Source: Luminiphilus sp051201685 (GTDB taxonomy: Bacteria; Pseudomonadota; Gammaproteobacteria; Pseudomonadales; Halieaceae). Taken from it: a DNA stretch of 64,000 bases. The stretch lies in assembly GCF_051201685.1 (NCBI RefSeq), contig NZ_CP179213.1, forward strand, positions 2,728,001 through 2,792,000, given 5' to 3'. Numbering within the stretch: position 1 is the stretch's first letter; every line of letters starts with the position of its first letter. The notes beneath the pieces are model-generated. The model was not told where the DNA came from, ran no database searches, and worked only from the letters and a program-made list of their open reading frames with translations. Shown here piece after piece: positions 56,241 to 64,000 of the stretch. Made by a program: the position numbers and the translations under genes.

Positions 56241-58688
56241 ATGAATCAGGAATACAGTCCCCAGCAAATCGAGCTTGCTGCCCAGAAACGCTGGGCGACC
56301 GAAGAGACTTATAAAGCCACTCCAGACAGTACGCTTGAGAAATTTTACTGCCTGGCTATGTTTCCCTACCCCAGTGGTAAATTGCATATGGGGCATGTGC
56401 GCAACTACACGATAGCCGACGTCATTGCACGGTATCAGCGTATGCAGGGGAAAAACGTTCTCCAACCTATGGGTTGGGACGCCTTTGGCCTCCCCGCTGA
56501 AAATGCAGCCATTGCCAACCAAGTCCCCCCCGCAGCTTGGACCCTAGACAACATTGCGGAAATGCGCAGTCAGCTCTCAAGGCTTGGGTTTGCATACGAT
56601 TGGAGCCGAGAAGTTACAACCTGCCAACCTGATTACTACCGCTGGGAACAATGGTTTTTTACCCGGCTCCTCGAGCGTGGTTTGGCCTACAAAAAAGAAG
56701 CCGACGTCAATTGGTGTGAGACTGACCAAACGGTTTTAGCCAATGAACAAGTCGTCGATGGCAAGTGTTGGCGCTGCGACAACCCGGTAGAACGGAAAGC
56801 CATCAATCAGTGGTTCATTCGGATCACTGCCTATGCTCAAGAACTGTTAGATGACTTGGATTCTTTAAAACAGTGGCCTGAACAAGTCGTGGCTATGCAA
56901 CGCAATTGGATCGGGCGCTCGGTAGGGGCCAACGTCAGGTTTCCCTATGGCGACAGCGACGCAGTCGAGGTTTACACGACGCGGCCCGATACCCTGATGG
57001 GCGTCACCTACCTTGCGGTCGCGCCACAACATCCCCTTGCCATTGAAGCCGCAACCGGCAACCCAAAGCTGGCTGCGTTTATTGAAAAGCTTGGTCACAT
57101 AAAAGTGGCCGAGGCCGACATGGCCACCCTTGAAAAACAAGGAATGGACACGGGGCTCACGGTGTCCCACCCGTTGACCGGGGCCCCCCTACCCCTATGG
57201 GTCGCCAATTTTGTATTGATGGGCTATGGGTCCGGCGCCGTCATGTCTGTGCCGGGACACGACCAGCGTGACTGGGAATTTGCCACCAAATATGGCCTAC
57301 CGATAGTTCAAGTTATTGAGGGTACCCAAGAGCAACCCGCAGACCTCACCCGGGCCGCTTATACCGAAAAAGGTGACCTGATTAACTCCGGAGAGTTTGA
57401 TGGGCTCAATTTTACAGCGGCCTTTGAAGCGATTGTTGCGCAACTCACCGAGCGCAATTTAGGGGAAAGCACCGTTAATTTCCGGCTGCGCGACTGGGGC
57501 GTATCCCGCCAGCGTTACTGGGGTACGCCCATCCCGGTCATCAATTGCCAAACCTGTGGCTCGGTACCCGTGCCCGCTGACGACCTTCCCGTCTTGCTTC
57601 CTACTGACGTGGCGCTCAAAGGCGTGGGCTCACCGCTGACTAGCCTAGAGAGCTTTACCAAAACAGAGTGTCCGCGCTGCGGGCAGGCCGCAGAAAGGGA
57701 AACGGATACGTTTGACACTTTTATGGAGTCATCTTGGTACTACGCGCGTTACGCCTCTGCCGGCAACAGCAGCGCCATGCTTGATGATGAAGCCAATTAT
57801 TGGCTAGAAGTCGATCAATACGTAGGCGGCATTGAACACGCCATCCTGCACCTCTTGTACGCCAGATTTTTTCACAAACTAATGCGCGATGAGGGCTTAG
57901 TGACTTCTGATGAGCCGTTTCGACGTTTGCTGACTCAGGGGATGGTTCTTAAAGATGGCACGAAGATGTCAAAATCCCGAGGCAATACGGTTGATCCACA
58001 AGAACTGATAGATCGTTACGGCGCTGATACCGTTCGACTTTTCAGTATGTTCGCTGCTCCCCCAGAACAAAGCCTTGAATGGTCAGACTCCGGTGTTGAA
58101 GGAGCCAACCGTTTTCTTCGACGCCTCTGGCGAATGGTCTCCGAGCACAGTAACCGGGGACCCGTACCCGACATTAAGGTCAGCGAACTCGACAAAGCTC
58201 AAAAAGACCTCCGTCGAAAAACCCACGAGACAATTGGCAAAGTGGACGACGATTACGGTCGCAGGCAAACCTTTAACACCGCTATCGCTGCGGTTATGGA
58301 GCTGTGTAACGAAGTCAGTAAGTTAGATACCAGTACTGAAAATGGTTTAGCAGTTGAGCGCGAAGCCTTGCAGGCGGCTCTTTTGCTCCTCTGCCCAATT
58401 GTGCCTCATGTCACCGAACATTTATGGCGCGAATTAAATGACGCGGATATTATTTCGGCGCGATGGCCCTTGGTTGACGCCGCTGCGCTGAGCAGGGATG
58501 AGCTCGAAATTGTGGTGCAGGTTAATGGCAAAGTGCGAGCCAAACTCAGCGTTGCGGTAGATGCGGACAAAGAGACCTTGGAGGCAACAGCTTTGGCAGA
58601 AGAGAATGTCATGCGCTTTATCGCAGACAAAACGGTGCGAAAGGTCATCGTTGTGCCCGGAAAACTTGTCAATATCGTCGCGAATTAA
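56241..58688 (+). CDS. leuS: Leucyl-tRNA synthetase
   Basis: Charges leucine tRNAs. The class I motifs are HMGH in PYPSGKLHMGHVRNY and KMSKS in GTKMSKSRGNT. A zinc-binding pair of CxxC motifs is present (CWRCDNPV region), and the editing domain contains TTRPDTLMGVTY. I chose the ATG at 56241, giving 815 residues beginning MNQEYSPQQIE as in other LeuRS; a TTG at 56190 in the same frame would add 17 residues not typical of the family. The stop overlaps the lptE start (TAATG), indicating coupled translation. Confidence 0.95.
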   Translation: MNQEYSPQQIELAAQKRWATEETYKATPDSTLEKFYCLAMFPYPSGKLHMGHVRNYTIADVIARYQRMQGKNVLQPMGWDAFGLPAENAAIANQVPPAAWTLDNIAEMRSQLSRLGFAYDWSREVTTCQPDYYRWEQWFFTRLLERGLAYKKEADVNWCETDQTVLANEQVVDGKCWRCDNPVERKAINQWFIRITAYAQELLDDLDSLKQWPEQVVAMQRNWIGRSVGANVRFPYGDSDAVEVYTTRPDTLMGVTYLAVAPQHPLAIEAATGNPKLAAFIEKLGHIKVAEADMATLEKQGMDTGLTVSHPLTGAPLPLWVANFVLMGYGSGAVMSVPGHDQRDWEFATKYGLPIVQVIEGTQEQPADLTRAAYTEKGDLINSGEFDGLNFTAAFEAIVAQLTERNLGESTVNFRLRDWGVSRQRYWGTPIPVINCQTCGSVPVPADDLPVLLPTDVALKGVGSPLTSLESFTKTECPRCGQAAERETDTFDTFMESSWYYARYASAGNSSAMLDDEANYWLEVDQYVGGIEHAILHLLYARFFHKLMRDEGLVTSDEPFRRLLTQGMVLKDGTKMSKSRGNTVDPQELIDRYGADTVRLFSMFAAPPEQSLEWSDSGVEGANRFLRRLWRMVSEHSNRGPVPDIKVSELDKAQKDLRRKTHETIGKVDDDYGRRQTFNTAIAAVMELCNEVSKLDTSTENGLAVEREALQAALLLLCPIVPHVTEHLWRELNDADIISARWPLVDAAALSRDELEIVVQVNGKVRAKLSVAVDADKETLEATALAEENVMRFIADKTVRKVIVVPGKLVNIVAN

Positions 58689-59236
58689 TGGTCATGAGTT
58701 TACTAACCATGAAAAAAACAAAATTTAGTTTACCTAGCGTTTGCGCTCTCTGTATTTTGTTTCTTGTGGGCTGTGGGTTTCAGCTAAAAGGAACTCAGGG
58801 GGCATTCAGCTCGCCATCGTTAGTTGGCACCGACGTCGTATTAATCAGCGGACAGCCTCGTGGTGAATTGACCATGGCCCTGCGCGAGCAATTGCGTCTG
58901 CAAGGCGCCACTTTGGTGGATCAAACAGAGGAAGGACTAGTGCTACGACTGGGCGAAGAGCGCTTCCAACAGCGCAATCTGACCCTAAACGCTCAGGCCA
59001 CAGCTGCTGAAATTGAGCTCACTATGATGGCAGGCCTAGCCTTGAGCCAAGGTGCTGCTGCCCTCATAGCAGATACCGATGCACGTGTAGTGCGCCAGTT
59101 TCTTGACGACCCCCTAAACGTCGTGGGTAAGACCGAGGAGCTTGAACTTCTTCGTGAAGAAATGCGTCAAGATCTCGCAGCTCAGATTATTCGACGTGTC
59201 ACGCATAGCCTTAACAAACAAATAAATGCCGATTAA
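58688..59236 (+). CDS. lptE: LPS-assembly lipoprotein LptE
   Basis: The outer-membrane lipoprotein that plugs LptD and delivers lipopolysaccharide to the surface. The lipobox ends LVGC with Cys29, directly followed by GFQLKG, the family hallmark. The mature part (about 150 residues) shows the LptE pattern of strands and helices. The first ATG overlaps the leuS stop; a later ATG at 58709 (MKKTKFSL) gives a more usual signal peptide. The C-terminal end overlaps holA by 11 bases. The leuS-lptE-holA order is typical of gammaproteobacteria. Confidence 0.92.
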   Translation: MVMSLLTMKKTKFSLPSVCALCILFLVGCGFQLKGTQGAFSSPSLVGTDVVLISGQPRGELTMALREQLRLQGATLVDQTEEGLVLRLGEERFQQRNLTLNAQATAAEIELTMMAGLALSQGAAALIADTDARVVRQFLDDPLNVVGKTEELELLREEMRQDLAAQIIRRVTHSLNKQINAD

Positions 59237-60263
59237 ACCTGAGCAACTGTCACAGAGCCTCAGCCGAGACCTAAAGCAGTGCTACCTCGTGTTCGGTGAC
59301 GAGACACTAATCGTCGAAGAGTGCGCCGATACCGTACGAGCCGCTGCCAGAGCTGCCGGCTGCACCGAACGCGAGATTATCGAAATTTCGGGCACGGGTG
59401 ATTGGCAACAGCTATTGCAGAGCGCAGGGGCTTTGTCGCTTTTTGCTGACCGCAAGCTTATTGAAATTAGACTGCCCTCAGGGAAGCCCGGAACCGAAGG
59501 TAGCAAAGCTCTTCAGGAGTACCTCGCCCTCGATACGGAGGATGTTCTGCTAGTCATTGCGGGTAAGGTGGACAAGCAATCGCAACGTGCCAAATGGTTT
59601 ACACGGATCGACCAGGACGGTTTGGCGGTGCAAATTTGGCCCGTAGGGCGCCGTGAGCTCCCCGGCTTCCTCCAGCAACGACTGAAAAGCGTCGGCCTAC
59701 GTGCAGACCGCGATGCAGTACAGCTTCTTGCGGAACGTTTAGAAGGCAATTTGCTCGCCGCGGTGCAGGAAGTCGACAAACTCAAATTATTAGCCACAGA
59801 ACAACATGTCACTGTAGACACGGTCTTGAACAGTGTCCTGGCCAACGCTCGCTACAGTACCTTTGGTCTAGCAGATACCGCGTTAGGCGGTGACGCCGCC
59901 GCCGCAATTAGAACACTGCGGGGCTTAGAGGCTGAGTCCACACAGCCCCCTGCCGTGCTGTGGCCTCTCAATCGAGATGTTGCACTACTCGCCGGCCTGC
60001 ATGACGACTGCGCTAAAGGTCAGCCTTTATCCCGAGCCATGAATCAACGGGGTGTCTGGCGCAGTCGCATGGGCCTCGTCCAAGGAGCAGCGGAACGACA
60101 AAACGCCGACGGGATTGGCCGACTCCAAAAACTGGCCTTTCAAGCCGATGCGACGGTGAAGGGTTTTGAAAAAGGGAACCCTTGGGACATATTAGATCAG
60201 CTTGTTGTGCTCTTGGCCCAGGGCCCTAACGGCAAAGCTATAAAACCTGCCAGCACTCGATAA
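59226..60263 (+). CDS. holA: DNA polymerase III delta subunit HolA
   Basis: The delta subunit of the clamp loader, which opens the sliding clamp. It begins MPIKPEQLSQSLSRDLKQCYLVFGDE, where the LVFGDE strand is typical. It has the three-domain AAA+-like build without an active ATP site, including the LAERLEGNLLAAVQEVDKLKLL segment near 180, and is 345 residues long (E. coli 343). It is the last gene of the miaB-to-holA run and converges on the MFS gene with 10 bases between; no terminator hairpin was seen. Confidence 0.93.
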   Translation: MPIKPEQLSQSLSRDLKQCYLVFGDETLIVEECADTVRAAARAAGCTEREIIEISGTGDWQQLLQSAGALSLFADRKLIEIRLPSGKPGTEGSKALQEYLALDTEDVLLVIAGKVDKQSQRAKWFTRIDQDGLAVQIWPVGRRELPGFLQQRLKSVGLRADRDAVQLLAERLEGNLLAAVQEVDKLKLLATEQHVTVDTVLNSVLANARYSTFGLADTALGGDAAAAIRTLRGLEAESTQPPAVLWPLNRDVALLAGLHDDCAKGQPLSRAMNQRGVWRSRMGLVQGAAERQNADGIGRLQKLAFQADATVKGFEKGNPWDILDQLVVLLAQGPNGKAIKPASTR

Positions 60264-60273
60264 TAGGCCATGA

Positions 60274-61494
60274 TTACAAAAGACTTGAGCGACGAGCGTA
60301 AAGTAACCACAGCACTAGCCAGCCAGCACCAGCGGTTATGGTAAAGACGACGGTGTAACCAAAGCTATCGGTGAGCACCCCCAAACACGCCGAACCAATC
60401 GCGGGCGCCCCCATTGCAAATAGCGTCCACAGGCTCAATACCCGACCGCGATAACTCTCGACCAAGCGCAGCTGAATAATCGTTTGGCAACCGGTACCTG
60501 CAATAGTCGTGACCAAACTCAGCGCAAAAATTAATGCCCCCAGCCGGTATAAATTAGAACCCAAGAATAAACCCAGTATTAACAGGGCAGCGGCAGCAAT
60601 AGCCATTGCCACTAGGTTGAGCAAACGGGCTGTGTCAGCCTGTTGGCGGGTCATAACCAAACCACCCACAATAGATCCTAGGCCCGCGCTCGCTGTCAAC
60701 ATAGCCAGTTCTCTAGCGCCCCCGCCTAAAAAGCCACCTGCAAAGGCCGGCAGAAGCTCCACGACAGTCCTACCCAACACACCATTGAGAATAGTGAAAG
60801 CAAAGATCAATTGAATAGCCGGCTCCTCGCGCACATAACGAATACCCGCTTTAAATTGTTGTACGTAGGGCTCTCTAGGTCGTGGCTCACGAACACCTAC
60901 ACCGTGGAGCTTGAGCAGGATAGCCGCCGCAATTGCAAACATTATGCTCGCGAGCATAAAAGCCAGCTCGGGACCAGAACCGGCAATCAGGGCCGCCCCA
61001 AGGGCAGGGCCTAGGATACGAGCAATATTGAAGGTGGTGGCAGATAGACCTACAGCACTCGGCAAGGCCGCTCGTTCAACTAAAAGCGGTATCAGTGCAA
61101 GTCGCATCGGGCTATGGCCCGATGTAACAACCCCCATAGCCAATGCCAAAGACAGCAGAACGGGAACCCCAAAGACACCTGCCCACAACGCCACTACCCC
61201 GGCCAAAGCAATAAAGCCGTGTATGAACATTGAAGCCACTAAACCAGAACGCGGATTGATTCGGTCTGACAAAATGCCGAACCAAGGTGACAGCAAGAGC
61301 GCAGGGGCAAGCATTAAAGCGGCGGTTATGCCGACCCAGGTTGCCGATAACGTTAGGTCCCAGGCGCTCCAGCCCAATAAAAAGCGCAACATCCAAGACC
61401 CAAGACTGGAAAACCAGCTGGCAGGGAAATAACGCCGAAATGCCACCTCACTTAAAGCTGACCGCCGTACCTGTCGCTTTTCACGACGCTCCAA
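60274..61494 (-). CDS. Major facilitator superfamily transporter (MFS_3-like)
   Basis: A 12-helix inner-membrane transporter of about 406 residues. It resembles the enterobactin-exporter-like or multidrug group: FRRYFPASWFSSLGSWM at the start, GILSDRINPRSG after helix 2, and SYRGRVLSLWTLFAMGAPAIGS near 350. I chose TTG at 61494 because a strong ribosome site (AAGGGGAGG) precedes it and the protein then starts LERREKRQ, close to the first helix. The longer frame from 61566 has a Cys-rich leader running through the LexA box and is unlikely. The shared divergent region suggests SOS control together with imuA. Substrate unknown. Confidence 0.85.
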   Translation of the reverse strand: MERREKRQVRRSALSEVAFRRYFPASWFSSLGSWMLRFLLGWSAWDLTLSATWVGITAALMLAPALLLSPWFGILSDRINPRSGLVASMFIHGFIALAGVVALWAGVFGVPVLLSLALAMGVVTSGHSPMRLALIPLLVERAALPSAVGLSATTFNIARILGPALGAALIAGSGPELAFMLASIMFAIAAAILLKLHGVGVREPRPREPYVQQFKAGIRYVREEPAIQLIFAFTILNGVLGRTVVELLPAFAGGFLGGGARELAMLTASAGLGSIVGGLVMTRQQADTARLLNLVAMAIAAAALLILGLFLGSNLYRLGALIFALSLVTTIAGTGCQTIIQLRLVESYRGRVLSLWTLFAMGAPAIGSACLGVLTDSFGYTVVFTITAGAGWLVLWLLYARRSSLL

Positions 61495-61528
61495 ATAACC
61501 TCCCCTTGATTTTGTCGCTCCACAGGAA

Positions 61529-61548
61529 TACTGTTCATTTATACAGTA
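61529..61548. promoter_or_regulatory. LexA (SOS) box between the MFS gene and imuA
   Basis: TACTGTTCATTTATACAGTA fits the E. coli LexA consensus, with CTGT and ACAG eight bases apart. It lies 69 bases before the imuA start and 34 bases before the chosen MFS start, so LexA could repress both. Confidence 0.92.
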
Positions 61549-61617
61549 TCTTATACAGCAGTACATACAGTCATCAACGCATCTAGCTGTAAGTCCCTAG
61601 CCGCAGAGGAACACAAC

Positions 61618-62361
61618 ATGTCTGATCCACTTGAACACATCATAAGTCGCTCTGATACCTGGCGCGGCATGAGTACTGGCGGAAATGTATTCGCGATGCG
61701 TACATCTGCCAATAGTGACTTACACGGCGTAGACGCACTGCCTACGGGATTTACAGCCCTAGACGATCAAATTGCCATGGCAGGTTGGCCACTACGCGGC
61801 GGCGTTGAAGTTCTAGGTAAGGATAACAGCACTGACTCCATGGGCTTGTTCCTACCCACCATGGCAGCCCTCAGCGAACAACGCCGTTGGCAGGCTTTTA
61901 TTGCCCCACCCCATGCCCCTTATGCACCGCTACTCGCCGCCCGTGGGATTGCCACCGAGCAAATACTGATGGTGCATCCTAAAGATCGTGAAGAGTTATT
62001 ATGGGCCACAGAACAAGCCATCCGTAGCACCACTTGCAGTATCGTTTTCAGCTGGCTGGGAGCCAGTGATTACCGTTATGCTGAATTACGAAAGCTACAG
62101 TTAGCCGCCACTGAAAACGACACACTTGTCGTTCTTTTTAGGGCCAATCAAGCTATAGAACAACATACGCCGTTTAGCTTGCGCCTAACCGTCGATCGCT
62201 ATCACACCGTCGATATTCTTAAGCAACGTGGCGGCAGGCCAACAGGTAATATCAGACTTCCTGATGAAGAAGACATCATTAACACCCCACAACCCTGGGA
62301 GATTTCTGCAGGCAAAATGCGTCGTACTCATACGGGGCAAATACTGACGCCCGTTGCCTAA
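61618..62361 (+). CDS. imuA: Translesion synthesis-associated protein ImuA
   Basis: A RecA/SulA-like protein of 247 residues that acts with ImuB and DnaE2 in SOS mutagenesis. The fold is RecA-like: LPTGFTALDDQIAMAGWPLRGGVEVLG near residues 40-65, then a degenerate Walker region (GKDNSTDSMG), and RGIATEQILMVHPKDREELLWATEQAIRS around 118-145. A clear LexA box lies upstream. Unlike the usual imuA-imuB-dnaE2 operon, imuB starts 1.1 kb further on behind its own LexA box, with two unrelated genes between. Annotated relatives are sometimes called SulA. Confidence 0.9.
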   Translation: MSDPLEHIISRSDTWRGMSTGGNVFAMRTSANSDLHGVDALPTGFTALDDQIAMAGWPLRGGVEVLGKDNSTDSMGLFLPTMAALSEQRRWQAFIAPPHAPYAPLLAARGIATEQILMVHPKDREELLWATEQAIRSTTCSIVFSWLGASDYRYAELRKLQLAATENDTLVVLFRANQAIEQHTPFSLRLTVDRYHTVDILKQRGGRPTGNIRLPDEEDIINTPQPWEISAGKMRRTHTGQILTPVA

Positions 62362-62456
62362 AACGAAGCCATTAAAAACCGTCACATGACGTCGCATGAA
62401 CAGGCAAGCTACACTCACGTACTTGCCTAGCCGATAGCCCCTACGGAGCCGACTTC

Positions 62457-62894
62457 ATGGAACCTCTTCCGCACCATTACACGGCCATCGCCAGTGGTGA
62501 CAAAGCCGATAGTCACATTACGGTAACCGCCTCGGGTCTGCCTGATCTCACCACTAATGCCCCTGCCGAATTTGGCGGCCCGGGCAATCAATGGAGTCCT
62601 GAATCACTATTAATGGCTGCCGTAGCAGACTGCTTTGTTTTGACGTTTCGTGCCATTGCTCAAGCATCCAAACTACAGTGGGATCAAATTCAATGTCAGG
62701 CGACTGGCACGCTTGATCGCATTGACCGCAAGCCACAATTTACGGAGATTCAGTTGCATGTCACCGTAACGCCACAAGGCGATATCAGCGCAGAACGCGT
62801 ACAACGTCTTCTCGAAAAGGCTGAAGACGGCTGTTTAATCACCAACTCTCTAAGTGCGACTGTGTCCATGACCAGCGATATTCAGCAAGCCTAA
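62457..62894 (+). CDS. OsmC-family peroxide reductase-like protein
   Basis: A 145-residue protein of the OsmC/Ohr superfamily, which reduces organic or fatty-acid peroxides using two Cys. Both Cys are present, in VADCFVLTFRAIA and EDGCLITNSL, as is the SPESLLMAAVADC helix. It sits between imuA and imuB; the stop overlaps the DUF2788 start (TAATG). Protection from oxidative damage would fit an SOS neighbourhood, but it has no LexA box of its own. Confidence 0.88.
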   Translation: MEPLPHHYTAIASGDKADSHITVTASGLPDLTTNAPAEFGGPGNQWSPESLLMAAVADCFVLTFRAIAQASKLQWDQIQCQATGTLDRIDRKPQFTEIQLHVTVTPQGDISAERVQRLLEKAEDGCLITNSLSATVSMTSDIQQA

Positions 62895-63106
62895 TGGCAC
62901 TGGATACTTGGCTCAGTGAGTGGGGCGTTACCCTCGGTGTAACGGCACTCATGGCACTGATGGTTTTTATTGTTTGGGACCTGGCGCGCCGCAACAATGC
63001 CGGGCGTTACGGCACCTTTATTTTATTTATTGCACTTGCCATGGGCCTGCTAGGCTTTGCCATTAAAGGAGCTATCCAGTACTTAATGGAAGGCGGCGGC
63101 CTTTAA
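62894..63106 (+). CDS. DUF2788 small membrane protein
   Basis: A 70-residue protein with two membrane helices (about residues 11-29 and 40-62), joined by a basic turn (DLARRNNAGRYG). The pattern fits DUF2788, a proteobacterial family without known function. It is translationally coupled to the OsmC gene through a TAATG overlap. Confidence 0.75.
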   Translation: MALDTWLSEWGVTLGVTALMALMVFIVWDLARRNNAGRYGTFILFIALAMGLLGFAIKGAIQYLMEGGGL

Positions 63107-63466
63107 ATCTAGCCCTAGTCTAAAGGCGCATTTACCTCATAGAAACCGGCACCATGGGCTGCTCCTCAAACAAGCGGAAAATTTTTCTTCTCTTCCAATT
63201 ATTACAAACTGCGAGCGGCGCTATTTTAGACTTACAACAACACAACAAAATACACCATCTACACTCAAGGTTGCTCCACACAAGCTCGGTTTCGCTCAAG
63301 ACCTATGCGAGCCAATAGCAATATGCGTAACACCTCGGATTACCATATACACAACTCATAACAGCCATTAAGGCTGCTAGGGCAATTAAGGCTTCGATAG
63401 AGAAAATTCTTTGGCGTCGTTCAAAAGGCTATTCAATACTGTATATATATACAGTATTATTGGGGT
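63107..63466. other. Gap before imuB
   Basis: These 360 bases hold a GCCTTTA/TAAAGGC dyad with a 15-base loop directly after the DUF2788 stop (63099-63127), possibly a weak terminator, and the LexA box at 63437-63456. The rest shows no gene. Confidence 0.5.
63437..63456. promoter_or_regulatory. LexA (SOS) box upstream of imuB
   Basis: TACTGTATATATATACAGTA is identical to the E. coli LexA consensus. It lies 10 bases before the imuB start, where bound LexA should block transcription tightly. Confidence 0.95.
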
Positions 63467-64000
63467 ATGTCCCTCTGGCTCTACCTTCGTTTCCCCCAGC
63501 TTCCCCTTGAGTGTCAACCACTACAGCAGGACTACCCAGCCGTTGTCATAGAGCGACAGCGCGTAATCGCTGTCAACGACGAAGCGCAATTAACAGGCCT
63601 TAAACTAGGACAAAGTACTGCCACCGTTCGTGCCCTCGTCGATACATCTCATCTACAACTCCTTGAACGGGATCCAAGCCAAGAGTTGCGCGCCTTAGAA
63701 CGCCTAGAGTGCTGGGCTTACAGCATTACGCCCACGCTGGAACGCTGGCAGGATGAGGGAATTCAACTTGAGGTCGGTCGATGTTTAAAGCTGTACGGCG
63801 GTCTGAAAAAGCTATTTGACAACATTCAAAATGACCTCGAGAAACGGGGTTTTACGGTCAAATCAGGCTTAGCGCCTAACCGTTCTGCCGCTTGGCTACT
63901 CAGTCATTGGGAGGAACGTTTTTTATATCCATCGGATCAGAGTCTACGAAAACGGCTTGATAAAATTCCTCTATATCTACTGCGAAAAGTTCAAGCAGGT
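63467..64000 (+). CDS. imuB: DNA polymerase Y-family protein ImuB, 3' end missing
   Basis: The first 178 codons of a Y-family polymerase-like protein that tethers ImuA and DnaE2 to the clamp during SOS mutagenesis. It begins MSLWLYLRFPQLPLE, the ImuB start, and continues with AVVIERQRVIAVNDEAQLTGLKLGQSTATVRAL, the palm and fingers region. The position of the first catalytic Asp of Y-family polymerases is occupied by Arg or Pro in RFPQLPLE, as expected for inactive ImuB. The frame is open to the end of the window, and a perfect LexA box precedes the ATG. Whether dnaE2 follows is outside the window. Confidence 0.92.
   Translation, partial: MSLWLYLRFPQLPLECQPLQQDYPAVVIERQRVIAVNDEAQLTGLKLGQSTATVRALVDTSHLQLLERDPSQELRALERLECWAYSITPTLERWQDEGIQLEVGRCLKLYGGLKKLFDNIQNDLEKRGFTVKSGLAPNRSAAWLLSHWEERFLYPSDQSLRKRLDKIPLYLLRKVQAG

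Noticed and set aside
61495..61566. Longer MFS start at 61566
   Set aside because: The added 24 residues are Cys-rich and not typical, cross the LexA box, and a strong ribosome site precedes the TTG at 61494.

Overview
This window reads as the chromosome of an aerobic, probably marine gammaproteobacterium, possibly of the Halieaceae (OM60/NOR5) or a related lineage. The gene order miaB-phoH-ybeY-corC-lnt-leuS-lptE-holA, a cmoB gene, a DUF1820 gene and two LexA boxes of the Escherichia coli type all point to Gammaproteobacteria. A TonB-dependent receptor, a wax ester synthase and a heme A synthase fit an aerobic lipid-using heterotroph. The family-level placement is inference.

Layout. (1) Bases 1-9.4 kb hold lipid and acyl metabolism: a 5'-truncated wax ester synthase/DGAT with a lysine-rich tail, an alkylsulfatase lipoprotein paired with an acyl-CoA synthetase, a serine hydrolase whose signal peptide has no ordinary start codon, an alkyltransferase-like DNA repair protein and an acyl-CoA carboxylase carboxyltransferase. 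(2) 9.5-17.4 kb is a nitric-oxide signalling cluster: H-NOX sensor, HNOBA-domain hybrid kinase with receiver and HPt, an NtrC-like regulator without a GAFTGA loop, an HD-GYP response regulator, a second membrane histidine kinase and a lone receiver. (3) 17.5-22.2 kb has a TolC-family outer-membrane channel fused to a SPOR domain, facing the LapG protease and the LapD c-di-GMP receptor. (4) 22.4-25.8 kb has an unrecognised helical-toroid protein and a TonB-dependent receptor. (5) 26.2-42.1 kb is a type I secretion adhesin operon: LapB-like ABC exporter, LapC-like fusion protein with an extra N-terminal PUA/EVE-like domain, a LuxR-type regulator, and a 3661-residue adhesin with a LapG cleavage motif (TAAG), long repeats and a run of 59 aspartates. 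(6) 42.2-60.3 kb is housekeeping: heme A synthase, Uup, an aminotransferase, CmoB, Lon, DUF1820, then the miaB-to-holA run. (7) 60.3-64 kb is an SOS region: an MFS transporter divergent from imuA across a LexA box, OsmC and DUF2788 genes, then a second LexA box and imuB, which runs off the window.

How the parts may work together. Regions 2, 3 and 5 together form nearly a complete path from signal to effect. NO binding to H-NOX would alter the kinase. Phosphotransfer would set the HD-GYP phosphodiesterase and so the c-di-GMP level. LapD would read c-di-GMP and hold or release LapG. LapG would cut the adhesin at TAAG and free the cell from the surface. The exporter parts for that adhesin lie in the same window. 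Each component is recognisable from its sequence; the wiring between them is inference from known Lap and H-NOX systems.

No tRNA, rRNA, insertion sequence, integrase or CRISPR array was recognised by eye.
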